The position numbers were made by a program, and so were the translations under genes. Source: Halomarina litorea (lineage in GTDB: Archaea > Halobacteriota > Halobacteria > Halobacteriales > Haloarculaceae). From it: DNA of 64,000 nt. The notes beneath the pieces were generated by a model that was given only the letters and a program-made list of their open reading frames with translations, searched no databases and was not told where the DNA came from. Location: NCBI RefSeq assembly GCF_024227715.1, contig NZ_CP100448.1:2191655-2255654 (forward strand). The letters are read 5' to 3'. Of this stretch, positions 8,542 through 16,351 are shown piece after piece. How positions within the stretch are numbered: position 1 is the stretch's first letter; every line of letters starts with the position of its first letter.

Positions 8542-9871
8542 CGCTCTCACCCCCGTCGGCGGCGGGTTCTCCGCGAGGTGGCTTCGACCCGCTGGTGCGG
8601 CGCATCAGGTCGACGCTCGCGGCGGGTTCCTGTCGGTGGCCGAGCAGGCCGTCCGGGCGGTTCTGCATCAGCCAGACCAGCAGGACGCCGATGAGGACGA
8701 AGCGCAACTGGTCGATGTTCCCCAGCGCGTACGCGAAGAACGGCGCCAGTTCCAGCGACGCGACGGGAGCGACGGCGTCGATGAACGTCTGTGGGGTGGT
8801 CGTGTTCTGCAGCAGGTTCAGTGAGTTGACGAGGTTGTCCACGTACGACGGCAGGAGGAAGAGGACGCCCGCGAACAGGCCCGCGCCGAGGACGCTCCCC
8901 GTGTTCGACCCCGCGCCACCGATGATGACGGCGATGAAGATGTAGAACGTGATCTGTGGCAGGAAGTTGTTCGTCGGGTTGACGCTCCCGGTGCCGAGGG
9001 CCTGCCAGAGCATCCCGCCGAGTCCCATCAGCGCACAGCCGACCATGAACACCTTGATCTTGAAGCGGTTGGTGTCCTTGCCGAGCGACTGGGCGACGAG
9101 TTCGTCCTCGCGGATGGCCTTCAGCACGCGACCGAACGGCGAGTTGCCGAGTCGTCGCAGGAAGACGTAGACGAGGGCCACGACGAGGAGGAGCATCACC
9201 GCGTACGTCGAGTCGATGGCGACCTTCGGGCTGGCGATGCCGATGGACTCGAACAGCCCGAAGACCACCCCGCCGACGGCCGTCGGGTCGGAGGCGAGGC
9301 TCGACGGGTCGGTCAGCAACAGCGTGTTGGCGGGGTTCGCCGGGAAGTTGCCGAACCCGGCCGCGCCGCCCGTGATGTCCTCGAAGGCGCGGGAGACGAA
9401 CGTGAGGCGGATGATCTCGGCGAGTGCGATGGTGACGATGGCGAGGTAGTCCGCCTTGAGGCGGAGGGCGGGCAGGGCGGCGACGAGGCCGACCAGCGCC
9501 GCGACGCCCATCCCGAGGGGGACACCGAGGAACAGTGGCAGGCCGAGTCCAGGGGGAGAGCCCGCCGGCGACCCGCTGAGCAGGCCGAGAGCGTACGCCC
9601 CGACGGCCATGAACCCGGCGACACCGATGTTGAACAGCCCCGCGTACCCCCAGTGGAGGTTGAGCGCGAGGGCGACGATAGCGTAGACGGCGACGAAGAA
9701 CGTCAGTTCGCGGACGAGATTGACGATGCCGAACAGCGGGAAGCCGAGGACCATCCCGACGCCCGCGAAGACGACGTACAGCGCCAGCATCATCCCGATC
9801 ATGAGCGCGAGGTCGGTGCCGGTCTTGCCGAGGCCGAACCGACCCGACTCGGACTCCGTGTCGGTGCTCAT
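8534..9871 (-). CDS. livM: ABC transporter permease LivM
   Basis: The protein of 445 residues starts at MSTDTESESGRFGLGKTGTD; the frame stays open further upstream but that part is antisense to livH. It has about ten hydrophobic segments and the LivM hallmark blocks LNLHWGYAGLFNIGVAGFMA and LKADYLAIVTIALAEIIRL, then GRVLKAIREDELVAQSLGKD, the cytoplasmic coupling loop. A C-terminal tail carries charged residues. It overlaps livH upstream and livG downstream by a few bases. Confidence 0.9.
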   Translation of the reverse strand: MSTDTESESGRFGLGKTGTDLALMIGMMLALYVVFAGVGMVLGFPLFGIVNLVRELTFFVAVYAIVALALNLHWGYAGLFNIGVAGFMAVGAYALGLLSGSPAGSPPGLGLPLFLGVPLGMGVAALVGLVAALPALRLKADYLAIVTIALAEIIRLTFVSRAFEDITGGAAGFGNFPANPANTLLLTDPSSLASDPTAVGGVVFGLFESIGIASPKVAIDSTYAVMLLLVVALVYVFLRRLGNSPFGRVLKAIREDELVAQSLGKDTNRFKIKVFMVGCALMGLGGMLWQALGTGSVNPTNNFLPQITFYIFIAVIIGGAGSNTGSVLGAGLFAGVLFLLPSYVDNLVNSLNLLQNTTTPQTFIDAVAPVASLELAPFFAYALGNIDQLRFVLIGVLLVWLMQNRPDGLLGHRQEPAASVDLMRRTSGSKPPRGEPAADGGESDE

Positions 9872-10959
9872 GCCGTACTCACCCCGCCGAAGATGCCCTC
9901 GGGACGGAACAGCAAGATGAGGATCATCAGGCCGAACGCCACGGGCGTGGTGAAGTCCGTCCACGGCCCGCTGAGCCAGACCAGCGAGACGTTCTCGGCG
10001 ATGCCGATGAGGACGCCGCCGAGCATCGCGCCGTAGACGCTCCCGATGCCGCCGAGGATGACCGCTGCGAAGATGAGCAAGAGGAGGATCCAGCCGAAGT
10101 CGAAGGCGATGGTGCCGCGCTTGAGGACGACGAGGTAGCCCGCCGCGCCCGCGAGGCCGCCGCCGATGATCCACGTCCAGCGGATGACGCGTTCGGTCGG
10201 GATACCCGTCACGCGCGCGAGGTCCTCGTTGTCGGCCATGGCGCGCATCGCCTTGCCCAGTTTCGTCGTCTGGAGCACGAGGTGGACGCCGAGCATGAGC
10301 ACGAGGGCGATGACGACGAGCGTCACGTCGTGGGCGTTGAGGACGACGCCGCCGATGGTGGTCTTCACCGTCCCGCCGGTGACCCCGCGGGTGCTGTTGC
10401 CGAAGACGAACGAGAGCAGGTAGCGCAGCGCGAACGCCACGCCGATGCTGGCGATGAGCAGCGAGATGCCCTCCTGACCGCGCATCGGTTTGTAGACGAC
10501 CCGGTCTAAGACCAGCGACAGGGCGACGGCCAGCACCATCGCGGCGACGAGGCCGAGGACGATGGCGACGGGCGTGCTGGTGATGCTCGCCTCGATGGCA
10601 CCCGGTGCGGCCTGCACGAGGAGGCGACTCCCGAGGTCCGCGGCCCCCGCGCCGGCGACGACGTAGGCGACCGCCCACCCGGAGAACGCCCCCGTCGTGA
10701 CGTACTCGCCGTGCGCGAAGTTCGCGAAGTTCAGGATGCTGTACGTCAGCGAGAGGCCGATTCCCGCCAGCCCGTAGACCAGTCCGATGACCAGCCCCGT
10801 CCAGACGTAGGTCGCGAACTGGGAGGGATCGAGTACGCCCGTCGCCAGGCGGCGAATCAGGTCGAGCAACAGCAGCATGCCGACCACGCCGACGACGAGT
10901 GCTCCGGGACGCTCGACCGCCAGGTCGCGTCCCCGCGAGTATGTATCACTTACACCCAT
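9868..10959 (-). CDS. livH: ABC transporter permease LivH
   Basis: The first gene of the liv operon encodes 363 residues with eight or more membrane segments. It has GLVYGLAGIGLSLTYSILNF and NFAHGEYVTTGAFSGW, the conserved LivH opening, and LGKAMRAMADNEDLARVTGI, the coupling loop that contacts the ATPase. With LivM it forms the membrane channel. The operon promoter lies just upstream (10962-11000). Confidence 0.9.
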   Translation of the reverse strand: MGVSDTYSRGRDLAVERPGALVVGVVGMLLLLDLIRRLATGVLDPSQFATYVWTGLVIGLVYGLAGIGLSLTYSILNFANFAHGEYVTTGAFSGWAVAYVVAGAGAADLGSRLLVQAAPGAIEASITSTPVAIVLGLVAAMVLAVALSLVLDRVVYKPMRGQEGISLLIASIGVAFALRYLLSFVFGNSTRGVTGGTVKTTIGGVVLNAHDVTLVVIALVLMLGVHLVLQTTKLGKAMRAMADNEDLARVTGIPTERVIRWTWIIGGGLAGAAGYLVVLKRGTIAFDFGWILLLLIFAAVILGGIGSVYGAMLGGVLIGIAENVSLVWLSGPWTDFTTPVAFGLMILILLFRPEGIFGGVSTA

Positions 10960-10961
10960 GA

Positions 10962-11000
10962 GTCTCTGTCACGCAGAGCCTCGGGTTTCCGATGATAAAT
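10962..11000 (-). promoter_or_regulatory. Promoter and start-proximal hairpin of the liv operon
   Basis: Read on the minus strand, TTATTTATCA (about 10992-11001) is a good TATA box for livH, placing the transcription start 10-15 bases before the ATG. Between the two, 10962-10984 forms a short imperfect hairpin (GAG-CTCTG arms, loop TCACG). It could be an operator or a translation-control hairpin; nothing in the window identifies a regulator. Confidence 0.45.
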
Positions 11001-11060
11001 AACCCTTCGCTCCGCCTCGGCCCTGCTACGGGTTTCGAGGTCCTCTCGGGAGCATAAGTG

Positions 11061-11576
11061 TCAGTTTCGAGGATTTTCGAGCGCTTCCTCGACGATTCGC
11101 TCGGCCCGTTCGGCGGGTGACTCGTGGACCTCCCGGAGGCGGCCGGCGACAAGGCCGCCCGCGGCGACGGCCCCGCAGGCGAGCGAGACGAGGGCCACCG
11201 ACCCCAGCAGTCTGCTCGCGGGGCCCCCGAGGACGGGGTTCGGCGGGGCGCCCCGGAGGGCCGCGAGGGCGTAGAGGGCGGCCCCGGCGAACGTCGCGAC
11301 CCCGACGGACGCGAACCCGAGGCGCTCCCGGGCGGCGATGTCGCGGGCGCGCACGCGGTGGCCCACGCCCGCGAGGGCGGTCAGCACGCCCACGAGGGTG
11401 ACTCTGGCGAGGGTCACGTCGCCCCCGGCGAGGGCGGCGTACGCGACCCACGTCCCGACGACGCCGACCCCCGAGAGCGACAGGACGTCCCACGCGCCCG
11501 GCAGTCGGGGGGTGCGGCTGGCGAGCGGTCCCGTGTTGGCGGGGTCGAGTTCGTCCACGCCGACGGTGACTGCCAC
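11061..11576 (-). CDS. Haloarchaeal membrane protein of unknown function
   Basis: The protein of 171 residues has about four hydrophobic segments (VLSLSGVGVVGTWVAYAALA, VTLVGVLTALAGVG, FASVGVATFAGAALYALAAL, LLGSVALVSLACGAVAAGG) and a charged C-terminal tail with ESPAERAERIVEEALENP. This tail resembles DUF7536-like haloarchaeal membrane proteins, but the family call is uncertain. It is divergent from the pgk gene. Confidence 0.55.
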   Translation of the reverse strand: MAVTVGVDELDPANTGPLASRTPRLPGAWDVLSLSGVGVVGTWVAYAALAGGDVTLARVTLVGVLTALAGVGHRVRARDIAARERLGFASVGVATFAGAALYALAALRGAPPNPVLGGPASRLLGSVALVSLACGAVAAGGLVAGRLREVHESPAERAERIVEEALENPRN

Positions 11577-11728
11577 GGAAACAAAAGGGTTCGGTCGGCC
11601 GGGAGGAGGGCGGCCCGTCCCGGCGACTGAGGCGACACCATGTTACGAGAAATCGTACCACAGCGGCCCGCTCGCGCACGATGGCGGAGAGGGTAACACC
11701 TTTGCTCTACGATGATGGACTCCCGGAC

Positions 11729-12913
11729 ATGGTTCGGACGCTCGACGACCTCGACGCCGCCGGCGCGGCCGTCGGGGTTCGCGTCGACATCAACAGTCCC
11801 ATCGCCGACGACGGGTCGCTCGCAGACGACTCCCGCCTCCACGCGCACGTCGAGACGCTCCAGGAACTGCTGGACCGCGACGCGCGCGTGGTCGTCCTCG
11901 CCCACCAGGGTCGACCCGGCGGCGACGACTTCACGACGCTCGAACCCCACGCGGAGGCGCTCTCCGAGTTGCTCTCGTCGTCCGTCACGTACCTCGATGC
12001 CACCTTCTCGGCCGAGGCCCACCGACGGGTCGACACCCTCGACCCGGGGACGGCGCTCGTCCTCGAGAACACGCGCTTCTACAGCGAGGAGTACATGGAG
12101 TTCGACCCCGAGGTCGCCGCCGCCACCCACCTCGTCCGCGGCCTCGCGCCCGCCCTCGACGCCTACGTCAACGACGCCTTCGCCGCCGCCCACCGCTCCC
12201 AGCCGTCGCTGGTCGGCTTCCCGACGCACCTCCCGAGTTACGCGGGCCGCGTGATGGAGCGGGAGCTCGAAGCCCTCGGCGACATCGCCTCGACCCCGAC
12301 ACCGCGGGTGTACGTCCTCGGCGGCGCGAAGGTCGACGACTCCATCGACGTCGCGGAGGCCGTCCTGTCCTCGGGCCTCGCCGACACCGTCCTCACCAGC
12401 GGCGTCGTCGGCAACACGTTCCTGCACGTCGCCGGCGTCGACCTCGGGGCGGAGAGCACCGAGGTGGTCCAGAAGCGCGCCGGAGAGGCCCTCGCGCGTG
12501 CGGAGTCGCTCTACGAGGAGTACGGCGACCGCATCCACCTCCCGGTAGACGTGGCGGTCGAACGCGACGGCGAGCGCGTCGAACTCTCCGTCGACGACCT
12601 CCCCGCGGAGGAGGCGGCGATGGACATCGGCAGCGAGACGGTCGCCGACTACGGCGACACCCTCGCGGACGCCGGCACCGCCGTCCTGAACGGTCCGGCG
12701 GGCGTCTTCGAGATGGACCTGTTCGCCCACGGCACGCGTGACCTCTACGAGGCGGCGAAGGCCGCCGAGTTCACCGTCGTCGGCGGGGGCGACACCGCCG
12801 CCGCCCTGCGTCGCCTCGGGCTGTCCGGGTTCGACCACGTCTCGACGGGCGGCGGGGCCGCGCTGGCCATGCTCACCGGGGAGTCCCTCCCCGCCGTCGA
12901 GGCGCTCCGGTGA
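11729..12913 (+). CDS. pgk: Phosphoglycerate kinase
   Basis: The start at MVRTLDDLDAAGAAVGVRVD aligns with the family opening; an upstream in-frame ATG at 11681 would add 16 atypical residues. The protein of 394 residues shows DINSPI in place of the canonical DxNVP loop, VVLAHQGRPG, ENTRFY, the AFAAAHRSQPSLVGF substrate block, VLGGAKVDD and the nucleotide loop NGPAGVFE, ending with TGGGAALAMLTG. It catalyses the ATP-forming step of lower glycolysis. The next gene overlaps its stop by four bases. Confidence 0.92.
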   Translation: MVRTLDDLDAAGAAVGVRVDINSPIADDGSLADDSRLHAHVETLQELLDRDARVVVLAHQGRPGGDDFTTLEPHAEALSELLSSSVTYLDATFSAEAHRRVDTLDPGTALVLENTRFYSEEYMEFDPEVAAATHLVRGLAPALDAYVNDAFAAAHRSQPSLVGFPTHLPSYAGRVMERELEALGDIASTPTPRVYVLGGAKVDDSIDVAEAVLSSGLADTVLTSGVVGNTFLHVAGVDLGAESTEVVQKRAGEALARAESLYEEYGDRIHLPVDVAVERDGERVELSVDDLPAEEAAMDIGSETVADYGDTLADAGTAVLNGPAGVFEMDLFAHGTRDLYEAAKAAEFTVVGGGDTAAALRRLGLSGFDHVSTGGGAALAMLTGESLPAVEALR

Positions 12914-13422
12914 CGGACGTCGAGGTCGACACCCCGCGGATGGACGAGGCGGACGCCATCACGGACGCGTGGGTCGGTCTCGCCGACGGCCAACGGCGGT
13001 TCGGGTCGTTCCTCCTCGCCGAGGAGAACCGCGCCGCCGTCTACGAGACGGTCTCCCGCGGCATCGTCACGGGCGGCGTCCTGGTCGCCCGCGACCCGCA
13101 GGTGGACGACGACGCGAGCACGGACGTCGTCGGGTTCGTCATGTTCAGCCCGGAGACGGGCGTGTACGAACAGGCCGAGAAGAAGGGGGTCGTCGAGAAC
13201 CTCTACGTCGAACCGGGCCGCCGTGGCGAGGGCATCGGGTCGGCCCTGCTATCGGCCGCCGAGGACGCCCTGCGCGCCGACGGCGCGGCCGTCGTCATCC
13301 TCGACGTGATGGCCGAGAACGAGGACGCCCGCCGGTTCTACGAGGCCCACGGCTTCCGCCCACACCGGGTGACGATGGCGAAGGCGGACGAAACCGATAA
13401 ACACACACGGCGGCACGACTGA
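12910..13422 (+). CDS. GNAT family N-acetyltransferase
   Basis: A GTG start overlapping the pgk stop gives 170 residues. The acetyl-CoA binding signature VENLYVEPGRRGEGIGSALL and the C-terminal AENEDARRFYEAHGF are classic GNAT motifs. The substrate is not predictable. It is probably co-transcribed with pgk. Its 3' end is 11 bases before tRNA-Thr, so the tRNA promoter (AAACCGATAAAC near 13390) lies inside this gene. Confidence 0.85.
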   Translation: MTDVEVDTPRMDEADAITDAWVGLADGQRRFGSFLLAEENRAAVYETVSRGIVTGGVLVARDPQVDDDASTDVVGFVMFSPETGVYEQAEKKGVVENLYVEPGRRGEGIGSALLSAAEDALRADGAAVVILDVMAENEDARRFYEAHGFRPHRVTMAKADETDKHTRRHD

Positions 13423-13433
13423 GTGCGAACTGC

Positions 13434-13507
13434 GCCAAGGGAGCTTGGGTGGTTCAAGCACTCGATTTGTAATCGAGAATTCGTGGGTTCGAATCCCACC
13501 CTTGGCT
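13434..13507 (+). tRNA. tRNA-Thr (anticodon TGT), integration target
   Basis: Acceptor GCCAAGG (13434-13440) pairs with CCTTGGC (13500-13506), discriminator T at 13507. The anticodon stem CTCGA/TCGAG encloses TTTGTAA, giving anticodon TGT. The T arm is GTGGG-TTCGAAT-CCCAC. The last 17 bases are the left attachment core of the provirus, and the tRNA is kept intact on the left side after integration. Confidence 0.95.
13491..13507. other. attL core
   Basis: GAATCCCACCCTTGGCT, the end of tRNA-Thr from the T loop through the discriminator, is identical to 57845-57861. The bases flanking the repeat differ on both sides (C before and T after here; A before and C after at the right copy), which fixes its limits at 17 bases. 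Confidence 0.93.
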
Positions 13508-13576
13508 TGACTGTCATACTTCGAAGCCCATAGCGACACGCACCGGTAGCGGCGGTTCTTCAACCGAGGTGGTGGC

Positions 13577-13684
13577 GTGAGCGCCGTCTCGTGTCCCTGC
13601 TGCGGCGGGGTCGCGACCAAACGCCACGAGGCCGTCGACGGGACGCGCCACTGCCCACGGTGCCGGAGGTGCATCTCGCGATGA
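13577..13684 (+). CDS. 35-residue zinc-ribbon microprotein
   Basis: A GTG start gives MSAVSCPCCGGVATKRHEAV and a second knuckle CPRCRRC, so two cysteine pairs form a plausible zinc ribbon. It is the first gene after attL and its stop overlaps the next start in ATGA. That overlap is the main reason to accept such a short gene. Function is unknown. Confidence 0.6.
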   Translation: MSAVSCPCCGGVATKRHEAVDGTRHCPRCRRCISR

Positions 13685-13794
13685 GTCGATGGAACGCGAC
13701 TCGGGTCGAATGCCCGACGTGTGGCCGACTCGACTACTCGATTCCCAGCGAGTGCGAGCGCTGCGGGACCCCACTCCGAGGTGAGGGTCGGTGA
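13681..13794 (+). CDS. 37-residue zinc-ribbon microprotein
   Basis: The protein MSRWNATRVECPTCGRLDYS continues to CERCGTPLRG, giving a compact CxxC...CxxC ribbon. It overlaps its upstream neighbour in ATGA and its downstream neighbour in GTGA. Its pattern (CPTC, 14 residues, CERC) is that of rubredoxin-type knuckles used in protein-protein or nucleic-acid contacts. Confidence 0.65.
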   Translation: MSRWNATRVECPTCGRLDYSIPSECERCGTPLRGEGR

Positions 13795-14141
13795 GCGACG
13801 AACCCAGCATCCCCGAAGCAGTGGGGAACGTCGCGACGGCGCTCAGTGAGCTGGTCGGGGCGTACTCGCGTGCCCTGACACCGCTGATGAAGAGCGTCTC
13901 CGAGGCGCTCAGTCGGCTCGGTCAACCACCCTACCAGCGCGAGGCCGCGACGCTCGCCCGCGACATGGCTCGCGAGGGCTACGACATCGTCGGGCGGAAC
14001 GGCGTCGAAGTGGTCAACACGAAGGACCGCGTCGCGACCGCCTACTACTGCGGCGAGGAGGCCTCGACGCATCTCGACCCAGCGGCCGAGACCATCACCA
14101 GCTACTCGCTGGAGGAGCTTCGTGAGGAGGCACGCCGATGA
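13791..14141 (+). CDS. Unknown viral protein, 116 residues
   Basis: A GTG start inside the stop of the preceding gene. The N-terminal half is one long helical stretch (AVGNVATALSELVGAYSRAL), the second half has YDIVGRNGVEVVNTKDRVAT and ends acidic and helical. No motif was recognised. Position in the left-end operon suggests an early or accessory role. Confidence 0.6.
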   Translation: MSDEPSIPEAVGNVATALSELVGAYSRALTPLMKSVSEALSRLGQPPYQREAATLARDMAREGYDIVGRNGVEVVNTKDRVATAYYCGEEASTHLDPAAETITSYSLEELREEARR

Positions 14142-14479
14142 CCGATACCGCCCACCACAAGGCGGGCGCGAACGCCGAGGGAAAGCTCTCGGTGTCGTCG
14201 CTCATCGGCGACGTCCGCGGGCATCGCGTCCTCGAGGTCCGCTCACCTGCGGGTCGCCACTTCATCCGCCCGAACCCCCTGGGTTCGACTGGAGGGCCGG
14301 CGGAGTTCACCGTCGTCGCCTATGGGCCGGGGAACGGGTTTGTCTCCCAGCACGCGACGGACGCGGGCACGCTGAAACGGATGATCAAGCGCGCAGAGGG
14401 CGAGCGCGCCATCAGTATCGGCTCGCCGGGCGACCTGTGGCCCGACGGCTTCGACGCCGTTCCCGGAGGTGATCGGTGA
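14138..14479 (+). CDS. Unknown viral protein, 113 residues
   Basis: It starts with ATGA overlap and reads MTDTAHHKAGANAEGKLSVS. The central part is beta-rich (HRVLEVRSPAGRHFIRPNPL, FTVVAYGPGNGFVSQ) and is followed by a helix ATDAGTLKRMIKRAEGERAI. No family was recognised. It belongs to the same tightly overlapping operon. Confidence 0.6.
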   Translation: MTDTAHHKAGANAEGKLSVSSLIGDVRGHRVLEVRSPAGRHFIRPNPLGSTGGPAEFTVVAYGPGNGFVSQHATDAGTLKRMIKRAEGERAISIGSPGDLWPDGFDAVPGGDR

Positions 14480-14670
14480 TGGGGTTCTACAACCACAACC
14501 ACAAGCACCAGTGGGAACGACTAGGTGTCGTTCACGACGAGTACACCTCCGAAATTCAGGTCATCTATCAGTGTACGGACTGCTCGTGCTGGAGTTCCCT
14601 CGAACTCGATGACCTTGGAGAGGTCCCGTTCCGTGGCGGAACACTCGCCAACGAAGGAGGTGATCGGTGA
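14479..14670 (+). CDS. 63-residue His/Cys protein
   Basis: The protein starts MGFYNHNHKHQWERLGVVHD; a GTG one codon earlier is also possible. The HNHKH cluster plus QCTDCSCW could bind a metal. A GGAGGTGATCGGTGATG string, seen both before this gene and before the next one, provides a ribosome binding site 5-6 bases ahead of each start. Confidence 0.6.
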   Translation: MGFYNHNHKHQWERLGVVHDEYTSEIQVIYQCTDCSCWSSLELDDLGEVPFRGGTLANEGGDR

Positions 14671-14810
14671 TGGCCGGGCGAGAGTCCAAGTACGTCTGTC
14701 CGGGCTGTGGTGAGACGTTCATCCGCCTTGGGAGTCACCTCCCGAAGTGCCCAGACCGGGACAGTGTCGCCCCCGTCGAGCGGCTCAACGGCTCGCGAGG
14801 TGGCCGGTGA
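14670..14810 (+). CDS. 46-residue zinc-finger microprotein
   Basis: The protein MAGRESKYVCPGCGETFIRL continues to GSHLPKC, giving C-x2-C-x9-H-x3-C, a C2HC finger. The GGAGGTGATCG sequence just upstream is a strong ribosome binding site. Start and stop both overlap neighbours by one to four bases. Confidence 0.65.
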   Translation: MAGRESKYVCPGCGETFIRLGSHLPKCPDRDSVAPVERLNGSRGGR

Positions 14811-14941
14811 TGTTCCGGATCAAGTGCCAGGACTGCTCGGTCGAAGACACCCGGAAGGATGAGCGGACCGCCTGGCGTGTTCGACGCGCCCACGCCCGCT
14901 CGTCCGGCCACGAGGTCATCGTCGAGGAGGTCGATGACTGA
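14810..14941 (+). CDS. 43-residue C2H2-type microprotein, first of three similar genes
   Basis: The sequence MFRIKCQDCSVEDTRKDERT has C-x2-C followed by an Arg-rich helix and H-x5-H (AHARSSGH), then an acidic strand EVIVEEVDD. It shares this layout with the next two genes, and its ending SGHEVIVEEV resembles SGHDIEVTEV of the third, suggesting tandem duplication. DNA or RNA binding is possible but unproven. Confidence 0.65.
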   Translation: MFRIKCQDCSVEDTRKDERTAWRVRRAHARSSGHEVIVEEVDD

Positions 14942-15096
14942 TGTCGACCTACCGGATGCACTGCTCGGAATGCGGTGCCGAGGGCATGACCGAGAACGAG
15001 GCCACCGCCCACTCGCTGGTCATGATGCACCGCGATCGCGTCGGCCACGACGAGGCCGACTACCACCTCGTCACCGGGGAGGGGGTCGAGGCATGA
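14941..15096 (+). CDS. 51-residue C2H2-type microprotein, second of three
   Basis: The sequence MSTYRMHCSECGAEGMTENE continues AHSLVMMHRDRVGHDEADYH, giving a C-x2-C knuckle with downstream histidines. The start overlaps the upstream stop by one base. Family as for the flanking genes; function unknown. Confidence 0.65.
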   Translation: MSTYRMHCSECGAEGMTENEATAHSLVMMHRDRVGHDEADYHLVTGEGVEA

Positions 15097-15218
15097 CGTA
15101 CGTCGTCACCTGCCGAGACTGCGACCTCCACTACGAGTACAACATCCAGCGCAACGCAGGCGTTGTGGCCGCCGCGTTCGGAGAGAGCGGCCACGACATC
15201 GAGGTGACCGAGGTATGA
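15093..15218 (+). CDS. 41-residue zinc-knuckle microprotein, third of three
   Basis: The sequence MTYVVTCRDCDLHYEYNIQR continues AGVVAAAFGESGHDIEVTEV. It keeps the CxxC knuckle and the terminal GH, but the first histidine of the pair is lost (AAAFGES instead of AHAR), so the metal site may be incomplete. It overlaps both neighbours in ATGA. Confidence 0.62.
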   Translation: MTYVVTCRDCDLHYEYNIQRNAGVVAAAFGESGHDIEVTEV

Positions 15219-15724
15219 GTGCGCAGATCGGGCGAGAGGAAGCTCTGGAGTTAGTCCAGGACCTCTCGGACCGTCTCGACAGCGTGGAGTCGCAGAACGA
15301 AGCGCTCCGGCAGGCGGTCCGCCTCCAGAGCGACGACAACGACGAACTCCGCGAAGAGGTCGCGGACCTTCGAGAGCGCGTCGCTCAACTGGAGAGCACC
15401 GTCACGCCCGACCCGGAGGCGAAGCCGTACAACCAGAAGAGTCGCGACGAGAAGGTCCGAGAGGTTCGCGTCGCCCTCGCTCGGAAGGCGCTCGGACAGA
15501 AGAACGGAAAGGCCCGGTTCGACTACACCGACGTCCTCTCGCTGTTCGGCAACCACCCGTCGAGCGGCCACGCCTACACATTGATGGAACTCGCCGGAAA
15601 CCTCGACGGCTTCGAGTTCGGGACCTTCCACGACCAGAAGCGGCTTCGCGTGAATCTGGACGCCGTGAACGATGACGCGGTGCTTCACGCCGCGAACAAC
15701 GACGGCGCGTCTGAGGTGAACTGA
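15215..15724 (+). CDS. Coiled-coil protein with C-terminal winged-helix-like domain
   Basis: The 169-residue protein ends the left operon. Residues 8-65 form a heptad-rich coiled coil (LDSVESQNEALRQAVRLQSD, LREEVADLRERVAQLEST). The C-terminal half (KVREVRVALARKALGQKNGK, then FDYTDVLSLFGNHPSSGHAY) looks like a small winged-helix domain. Similar coiled-coil plus helix-turn-helix proteins occur in haloviruses and plasmids. It may be a dimeric DNA-binding protein; this is inference. Confidence 0.65.
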   Translation: MSAQIGREEALELVQDLSDRLDSVESQNEALRQAVRLQSDDNDELREEVADLRERVAQLESTVTPDPEAKPYNQKSRDEKVREVRVALARKALGQKNGKARFDYTDVLSLFGNHPSSGHAYTLMELAGNLDGFEFGTFHDQKRLRVNLDAVNDDAVLHAANNDGASEVN

Positions 15725-15826
15725 GATGCCAATCTTCCACGCCGTTGTCCCACCGCCCTTGTCCTAGTCTAATCTTAGGTTGTTGTGTGTAGTGTATGAA
15801 ACAAAGCGTTAGCGGAGGGTACGCCG

Positions 15827-15855
15827 CCTCTACGCCTCCTCCGCAGGCGTAGAGG
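15827..15855. terminator. 10-bp perfect hairpin after the left-end operon
   Basis: CCTCTACGCC (15827-15836) is the exact reverse complement of GGCGTAGAGG (15846-15855), with a nine-base loop. It lies in the 184-base gap between the left operon and the next regulator gene. There is no T run after it, so it may act as an operator or RNA-stability hairpin rather than as a terminator. Confidence 0.5.
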
Positions 15856-15908
15856 AGCGTGAACGGCGACTCGACCGTTGTTCGCGCCGTGAAACCCGTC
15901 AAGATATC

Positions 15909-16184
15909 ATGTCCGACCAATCTCCCGACGAATCGTCACCGAACGACCCCCCGACCGAGATTCCGGAAGCGGTCGTGCAGCTCTCGCCGAGTTGCTGTTC
16001 AGTCTACCTCCTCCTCGAGGAGCACGGCCCGCTGACCCAGCAGGCGATCGTCCGGACCGGCCTGAAGCGGCGGACGGTCCGCCACGCACTCACTCGACTG
16101 GAGGACGGCGGGTTAGTCGCCTCACGTCCGTACGTGGCGGACTCGCGCCAGCGGCTGTACGACACCGTCGTCGCCGAGGAGTGA
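15909..16184 (+). CDS. Winged-helix transcriptional regulator
   Basis: The protein of 91 residues has an acidic leader (MSDQSPDESSPNDPPTEIPE) and then a MarR/IclR-like winged helix: CCSVYLLLEEHGPLTQQAIV as helices 1-2, GLKRRTVRHALTRLEDGGLV as recognition helix, ASRPYVADSRQRLYDTV as wing. Such small wHTH proteins are common viral regulators in haloarchaea. It starts a new transcription unit after the 15827 hairpin. Confidence 0.72.
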   Translation: MSDQSPDESSPNDPPTEIPEAVVQLSPSCCSVYLLLEEHGPLTQQAIVRTGLKRRTVRHALTRLEDGGLVASRPYVADSRQRLYDTVVAEE

Positions 16185-16351
16185 CGATGAATCGGACAAA
16201 CAGGCCTATTCATATCGACTTACCCCTCCCGGCGACTATGCTTCTCGCAGACCTGTCGCACCGGGCGATAGTCGCTCCCAACACACGCTGCCCCCGATGA
16301 CACCCGCGAGGGTGAATGATTCGGCCGGCTCGCAGCCATTGCTCTCTCACT

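Noticed and set aside
9871-10678. The upstream extension of the livM frame
   Set aside because: It overlaps livH on the same strand in another frame and has Arg/Pro-rich shadow composition; livM starts at 9871.
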